In this document: piece by piece, positions 5,888 through 10,679 of the stretch
Numbering within the stretch: position 1 is the first letter of the stretch
Layout of the letters: the number at the start of each line of letters is the position of its first letter
Assembly (NCBI GenBank): GCA_001598975.1
Contig: BBXU01001045.1
Span: forward strand, 1 to 10,679
Direction of reading: 5' to 3'
Length of the DNA stretch: 10,679 bases
From: Parachlorella kessleri
Taxonomy: Eukaryota > Chlorophyta > Trebouxiophyceae > Chlorellales > Chlorellaceae
The notes under the pieces: model-generated
Told to the model about the DNA's origin: nothing
Databases searched by the model: none
The model's input: only the letters and a program-made list of their open reading frames with translations
Position numbers and translations under genes: made by a program

Positions 5888-8816
5888 CTAGAAGAGCGAC
5901 GAGTTGCTGCGCTGTGCCCGCTCCGGGGTGGGCGGGGTCAGGGGCTGCTGCTGCTGTTGCTGCTGCGCCTGCTGTGCCTGCCGCGCTGCCTTGTCGCCGC
6001 TCCACGCCAGGTTCAGCCGCAGCATGGTCATGGGCGACCGTCGCCTGCAGTAAGCAACGCAGTGACACCCTAGGGAGCAGCGCCATCAGCCCGGCTTTGC
6101 TTATTACCTAAACCTGACTGACACCCCACAGCCAAGCCCTCCTTCTGAGCAGCCAAGCCCTTGCCTGCACCTGCACCTCCCAGTCCAACCGCCATACAAT
6201 GTTGCAGAGTCCGCACCCTGAATGCAAGCCATTAAGCCCCCAAGGGTCAATGTCCCTGCCAGCCCACCATGGCTCTCGTGCATGGCGACTAATACCCCAG
6301 GCAACAGCGCGCTAACCAACCCCCCCCCCCTTCGGCCCAGCACACGCCGCCTAGCCACCAGCATAGCACACACGCAACTTCCACTAGTCTTTCCTTGGCG
6401 GGCGGGCTGGATGCCGCATGGCGAGCTAGCCAACATTCAACGATGCAGGGCCCCCCACCCACCCTCACCTGATGGGCAGGTAGACGTAGGGCGCTACGTG
6501 AGCCAGGAAGACCTCTCGCTGGCTCTTGGTCACCTTGGGCGCGTACCGCAGGAACCTGGGGCAGCAGTGGCGGTCACCCAGGCTCATTATAGCATGAGCA
6601 GCTGTCAGCTGCAAGCCATGCCCCCTACCCGCACTGCGGGCATTGCTAGGTGCAGCACACGCATGCAGACAAGGCCAAGCTGCCCAGGAGGTTGCTGAAG
6701 GCTGCCTCGAAAGCATGATCTCAGCGGGACCGCAGCAATTCGGAGCAACAGTCTCAGTCTGACCTACTGCAAGACCATCTGGCACGCATGGACGATAACT
6801 CCAGCTAGGAGCATTGCGCGCGCCCCCCCCCCCCCCCTTCCTTCTTCTCTGCCCCCCAGCATGCTCACCACATGAAGCTATCGGCCGTGACTAGGTTGAC
6901 TACGATACCAAAATGGTCAGCCACGGCGCGCAGCGTGAGCTCATCCCCCGCCACACCTGGCCGCGCCATGGCTCTGTAGCCACGCAGCAAATCAGCCCAT
7001 GTTGGGCGATGGGGGTGTCAAACACACCAAACTCCGTACCCGACAAATCTCAAGTCTGAACATGGCCTTCTCTACCTCCGATAGCCCGGTAGCCTAACAG
7101 AGCTTCATGCACGGCCGCAATTTCAGCCCACACGCGCAGAGGCCAGAATGGGCATCAGCAGCAGCCAGAAGTCGCACCCATGAAGGGTGAGAAGCTCAAC
7201 GTCCCACTACACCCCTTCCCCACAAGAGCCACTGCCCAGGCAGCCTGCCCTTTTGGCCTGCCCAGCAAAGGATCCTCGCAAGCTGGGCATCGAAGAGTCG
7301 TTCACCGGCACCGCACCGCACCAGCACAACACGGCCTCCCTCTCAGCAAAACCCCCTACGACACTCCCGCCCGACTCACTTGAGGTACGCGTCCAGGTCT
7401 TCTCCCAGGAAGACCGCGTACTCCTCGGGGCTGGCGCGCATGTAGGCTACCGCCAGCTGGCGCAGCAGCGGGTGGTACAGCGGGGTGCCCCACAGCGCCA
7501 TCGACACCGCCTCAAACTGCAAGCATGCACGCACGCACGCATGGCCGGCCGGCAGGTGGGCGTGCATGCACAAAAAGGCTGGAGGGGAGGGTGAATGCAG
7601 TGGGCGATAGTAGTAGTAGGCGGCCAAGGGGTTATGATCAGTCACTGGTTGGCCCCTGTCACCTCAACCCCAAGCCAGGCAATTTTGGCCCCACAGGACA
7701 CCGGCGCTCCCAAGACCTTGCAGGGGTGGCAGCCCTCGCGGTATATCTACGGCCGCCCCCTCAGTAACTCTCCCCTGCTCCTCCTGCTGGCACCGTTCGG
7801 TCCACCGCTGCACCCCAGCCTCTGGGTTCTTCTATGAACCGCTCAATTAACATCCCTGCTTGTCTACACTGCGGGGTCACAGCCCCGGCAGCGCAGCCTG
7901 CTCCACCCATGCGGACAGCACAAGCGCGTGCCCCCCCAGCGGGTCCCACACCTGGCTGTTGCCGCCACCCTTGCCCTTTGGGCTCACTACCTCCAGCCGC
8001 GATGCCGCCAGCCGCTGCAAGATCCGCCTCTCCGCTGCTGCCGGATCGGCATCAGATACCATGCGCTCCACCCTGTTCTCCACCCGCCGCGCATCGTCAA
8101 ACACTGCTTTGCACTCCCGCCAGCCAAACCCTGCCCGGCAGGCAAAGGGGCGGGTTCAACACCAAAGCCAGCAGGTGTTTACAGATGCTCTGTGGACCTC
8201 ATATACGGTGAGGGGCACGCTTTGGGCAGTCCTGCCAGCTGACCCCTCTCAGGTACCCCACTCCCCTGCAGTACCATGAGTGAACTCCCGGCTACCAATA
8301 GCATCCTGCATCTTGCAGAAAGGCCGCAGCCTGGCAAGACCTGCGCAGGGTTTCTTGCAGCGAACAAAGGTACCTGTGGTGTCCTCAAAGGCCCTCAAAC
8401 GCACAAAAGGGGGGCCCCGGCAGGCAAAGGGCAGCATCGCCCCTACATGGACGGTAGCCTGCACACAGCCCCCACCATGGGTGGTAAGGCACGGTGCTAA
8501 GTTGCTGCTACGACACAAAGCGTTTGAGGCTTTCTACCACCAGTGAGCACGTGGGCGCTGCAAGGGGGGGCATGTCGTGTGGAACCTTGTGACCAGGCGC
8601 ACGGTTGCCTTCCGCCGGCACCCCGCGAGGCCCTACCTCGTCTAGAGTGGTGATGAAGGGGGTTGCATGTGCTGCAAGTCCCTCATAAACCGAGTTCTCG
8701 CTGCTTATTACACGTGGGTCCTCAATGACAGAGAGCTGCTCCTCCTCCGCTGTGTCCGCCAGCCAGTTAGCCTTCGATATCAGGCTTCGGCCCAGCGTTA
8801 AACACCCAGCGGACAT
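5888..8816 (-). CDS. OTU-domain protein with degenerate catalytic residues (probable pseudoprotease, seven exons)
   Basis: OTU domains are usually cysteine deubiquitinases. Minus-strand exons in my model: 8816-8637, 8311-8275, 8130-7952, 7516-7380, 6973-6869, 6555-6469, 6044-5888; phases join to give 293 residues ending in TAG. Seen: GGGNSQ|FEAVSMALWGT (127-143), where active OTUs have DGNC-x-FRAVS; YHPLLRQLAVAYM; EEYAVFLGEDLDAYLKAM; PGVAGDELTLRAVADHFG, matching the PGTWGDELTL block; MWFLRYAPK; REVFLAHVAPYVYLPI, matching the APxHYNxI block. Thus Asp becomes G128, nucleophile Cys becomes S131 and catalytic His becomes V237. The C-terminal exon adds a Q-rich, Pro/Ser-rich tail (QAQQAQQQQQQQ, then PLTPPTPE). 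Exons 3-7 are firm because OTU homology crosses the joins (exon 7 rests on phase and splice sites). Exons 1 and 2 rest on phase and splice sites only; ATG 8311 in exon 2 is an alternative start. Fold secure; activity, ubiquitin binding and N-terminus are inference. Confidence 0.85.
5945..5980. repeat. CTG/CAG trinucleotide tract coding for polyglutamine
   Basis: Interrupted CTG repeats on the plus strand read as CAG codons on the minus strand in the last OTU exon, encoding QAQQAQQQQQQQ. One CAA and two alanine codons interrupt it. Slippage-prone coding tracts like this are common in green-algal proteins and probably vary in length between strains. Confidence 0.7.
6320..6330 (+). repeat. Poly-C tract (11 bases) in OTU intron 6
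   Basis: An uninterrupted run of 11 C, which is G on the OTU sense strand, inside the 6045-6468 intron. Probably a replication-slippage tract. Confidence 0.7.
6823..6837 (+). repeat. Poly-C tract (15 bases) in OTU intron 5
   Basis: Fifteen consecutive C on the plus strand, hence G15 in the OTU pre-mRNA, within the 6556-6868 intron. A second C6 run follows at about 6852-6857, so the sense strand has two nearby G tracts. Length is likely unstable and could be miscalled by sequencing; it does not affect the reading frame. Confidence 0.75.
7523..7569. repeat. Inverted repeat with GCAC tetranucleotides at an OTU splice acceptor
   Basis: GCATGCACGC (7523-7532) and GCGTGCATGC (7560-7569) are perfect 10-base arms around a 27-base loop; the left arm begins a short run of GCAC repeats. 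On the OTU sense strand the downstream arm ends six bases before the first base of exon 4 (7516), so a folded pre-mRNA would place a stem against the 3' splice site and in place of a good polypyrimidine tract. Confidence 0.55.
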
Positions 8817-8995
8817 GCCAAGAAGTTCAACTGATCAGGTAGGGGTTCCAAGGTTAAAGACAGCCTACGTCGGTGCAAGAAACACTTGGGCACACGTTCC
8901 TACAGCGAAGTATAACCGGTAGGTGTCCATTTGAGTTCTGTAGGGGAACAAAGCAAGGGCGGGAGAGTTGCCACGCCAGCAGGCTGGTAGAATTG
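8817..8995. promoter_or_regulatory. Upstream region of the OTU gene, up to the LINE junction
   Basis: About 180 bases between the proposed OTU start (8816) and the first LINE-like codons. On the minus strand a TTATA at 8915-8911 could be a weak TATA-like element about 95 bases from the ATG. The plus-strand frame of the reverse transcriptase is already open here from 8858, but the translation (to about 8995) does not look like LINE protein. No strong regulatory motif is visible. Confidence 0.35.
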
Positions 8996-10679
8996 GTCAC
9001 TCTCCAGCTCCTCCCCACCACCACCCAACACGCCGCCTCAAAGCACACACGCCGGGTGCGCCTGCACTTTGCCGCCCACCAACAGCTGTTGCAGCAGTTC
9101 CAGGTGAGGGTGGAGGCGCTGTCAGCCACTGCCCCCGTCGACCCTGCTGCCCTGCTAGCTTGGTGGCCTGGGTTCAAACGCAGACTGGCCGCTGTGTGCA
9201 AAGCCCTCAACAAGGAGGCCCGGGGGCTGGGCTTGCAGCGCAGCACAGCAGTTGCACAGGAGCTCCGCAGCCAGGTGGAGCGGGTGGAAGGGGACGAAGG
9301 CCTAGCTGCCCTCCCCGACCTCCTAGCTACCCGGAGCCGACTCACAGCAGCAGTGGCAGCCGAGCTGGCCGATGCCTCCATGGCGCAACGCCGGCGGTGG
9401 CTACACAATGGCGAGCGGCCCAGCCCTCTCATTACAGCGCAACTCAAACGGCCTACGGCAGCACAGGGCGTCCCCGCTTTGCGTGCTCCCAACGGCTCCC
9501 TCACCACTAGCCCCAGCGCCTGTGCTCAGCTCACAGCAAAATACTGGGCGCGCATCTCAGCCCAGCCGGCCACAGACCCAGCTGCACAGCAGGAGGTCCT
9601 GTCCCACCTCCCCACCGACCAGCCCCTAGCCTCAGCCGCAGAGCAGCTGGGGTTGAGCGCAGTGACAGTGGGGGAGGTGCGCCAGGCCATGCGGCGCTCG
9701 CGCGCTGGCACAGCCCCAGGCTTGGACACCCTCACACTGGAGCTGTACCGCAAGTCCCCCCTCCTCCCCGCCCTGCTAGCACGGCTCTACTCAGCCATTG
9801 GCACCACAGACCAGCTGCCGCGCGGCTTCCACGACGGTCTCATCACCGTGCTACACAAGGCAGGTGACCGAGCCGACCCAGCCAACTACCGCCCCATCAC
9901 CCTCCTCAACACTGACTACCGCCTGCTAGCCAAGGTGCTGGCCAACCGCCTAGCCCCCCACCTCTCCAAGGCGGTGGGGCCAGAGCAGACGGCCTTCATC
10001 AAGGGGCGCAGCATCGGCGAGTCCATCCACCTCCTGCAGCTCTTGCCGCACCTGCTAGCCAGCGAGTCAAGGTGGGCCCTGGCAGTGTTCTGCGACTTTC
10101 GCAAAGCGTATGACACTGTGGACCGCAAGTTCCTGCTGGCAATCCTAGAGCGCCTAGGGGCCGGCGCAGGCTTCCTCAGCTGGGTGAGCCTCCTCCTCAC
10201 CAACACCCGCGCCGCCGCCCTCGTCAACGAGTGCATGTCCTCGCCAGTGCGCTTCCTAGCAGGCGTCCGGCAGGGCTGCCCCCTGGCCCCCTTGCTCTAC
10301 CTCTTTGTAGCGCTAGCGCTCCTGTGCTTTCTAAAAGCCAAGGGCGTAGGCGTCTCAGCCGGCGGGCAGCAGCTCCCCGCCTCTCAGTATGCTGATGACA
10401 CGGAGGCATTTCTGGAGGGGGGCAGCATAGCAGCAACCTGCCAGCGGGTGGGCGCCTTCCTAGCCGCCATGCGCACCTTTGCGTCAGCGTCGGGCCAGCA
10501 CCTCAACCCGACAAAGACCAAGCTGCTACCCATTGGCGCCTCCCCTCCTTTCCTCCCTCCTACCATCCATGGCCTTGAAGTGGTCCACACCGCTGAAGGC
10601 CTAGGCATTACCCTCAACAGCGGCACGCAGCCACCATCAGCTGACTGGCAGGCGCTCCTCCAGAAGGTGGAAGCCAGCG
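8996..10679 (+). mobile_element. L1-clade non-LTR retrotransposon (LINE), probably 5'-truncated, runs off right edge
   Basis: Non-LTR retrotransposons copy themselves by target-primed reverse transcription. The body from about 8996 encodes an L1-type ORF2 segment beginning at what looks like the last residues of the endonuclease domain or the linker just after it, then the reverse transcriptase. No ORF1 and no endonuclease (which would need about 700 bases) can fit between here and the OTU 5' exon, so the copy appears 5'-truncated, the usual outcome of incomplete reverse transcription. The 3' end, poly-A or tandem 3' tail and target-site duplication are off the window. The left boundary is approximate (perhaps within 30 bases). 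Confidence 0.85.
8996..10679 (+). CDS. LINE reverse transcriptase (ORF2-like), partial at both ends
   Basis: The frame is open without a stop from 8858 (after TAA 8855-8857) to the window end, over 600 codons; the first ATG in frame is at 9380. LINE-like protein starts near VTLQLLP (8996). Seen in order: the linker region with RRRWLHNGERPSPL, PNGSLTTSPSACAQLTAKYW, then RT domain blocks: RAGTAPGLDTLTLELY, LITVLHKAGDRADPANYRPITLLN (YRPIT at 9887-9901), EQTAFIKGRSI, motif A FCDFRKAYDTVDR with Asp at 10094-10096, motif B GVRQGCPLAPLL, motif C QYADDTEAF with its Asp pair at 10394-10399, and the thumb start GQHLNPTKTKLL. All catalytic aspartates are present. The C-terminal part lies beyond the edge. 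No independent start is evident, so translation from this copy is doubtful unless a host promoter drives it. It is an L1-clade enzyme, not a group II intron or retroviral RT. Confidence 0.92.

Noticed and set aside
8374..8458. Possible extra OTU exon (AMLPFACRGPPFVRLRAFEDTT)
   Set aside because: It has usable splice sites, but its phase is incompatible with exon 2 in the same transcript and no homology supports it. Kept only as a possible alternative exon.
8500..8995. Search for the LINE apurinic endonuclease domain upstream of the RT
   Set aside because: No frame gave endonuclease-like motifs, the RT frame is stopped at 8840-8842 and 8855-8857, and the stretch is occupied by the OTU 5' exon.
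8854..9507. 217-codon open frame on the minus strand, and a 180-codon alternative plus frame at 8968-9510
   Set aside because: Both overlap the LINE linker and RT frame, which carries clear L1 motifs; they are shadow frames.

Overview
The window looks like nuclear DNA of a green alga, probably a chlamydomonadalean (Chlamydomonas/Volvox-type) chlorophyte. The grounds are short exons split by many 90-800 bp GT-AG introns, GC-rich exons, long homopolymer tracts in introns, TGTAA motifs that could serve as polyadenylation signals, and an L1-type LINE reverse transcriptase. Nothing bacterial (operons, Shine-Dalgarno sites, CRISPR) is visible. All gene models were built by hand from splice sites and reading-frame continuity.

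Layout, left to right. (1) 63-1515, minus strand: first five coding exons (176 residues) of a peroxisomal acyl-CoA oxidase that continues beyond the left edge. Its N-terminus carries a PTS2-like targeting nonapeptide and its first intron appears to be GC-AG. (2) 1516-1972: a divergent promoter region shared with the next gene, containing a G-box and overlapping palindromes. (3) 1973-4814, plus strand: a complete six-exon gene for the accessory subunit of the eukaryotic queuine tRNA-ribosyltransferase (QTRT2), 438 residues, with an intact CxCx2Cx25H zinc site. Its last intron holds a degenerate tandem repeat. (4) 4815-5887: a convergent intergenic/3'-UTR region. (5) 5888-8816, minus strand: a seven-exon gene (about 293 residues in this model) for an OTU-fold protein. 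The fold is clear, but the catalytic Asp, Cys and His positions all appear substituted, so it reads as an OTU pseudoprotease. (6) About 8996-10679, plus strand: a LINE whose ORF2-like frame, with all the core reverse-transcriptase motifs checked, is open to the right edge. It has no endonuclease domain in front and is probably 5'-truncated; it lies about 180 bp upstream of the OTU gene.

The three host genes are not an obvious functional unit: beta-oxidation, tRNA wobble modification and a ubiquitin-fold-binding type of domain. The most interesting observation is the OTU-like protein with a degenerate active site.
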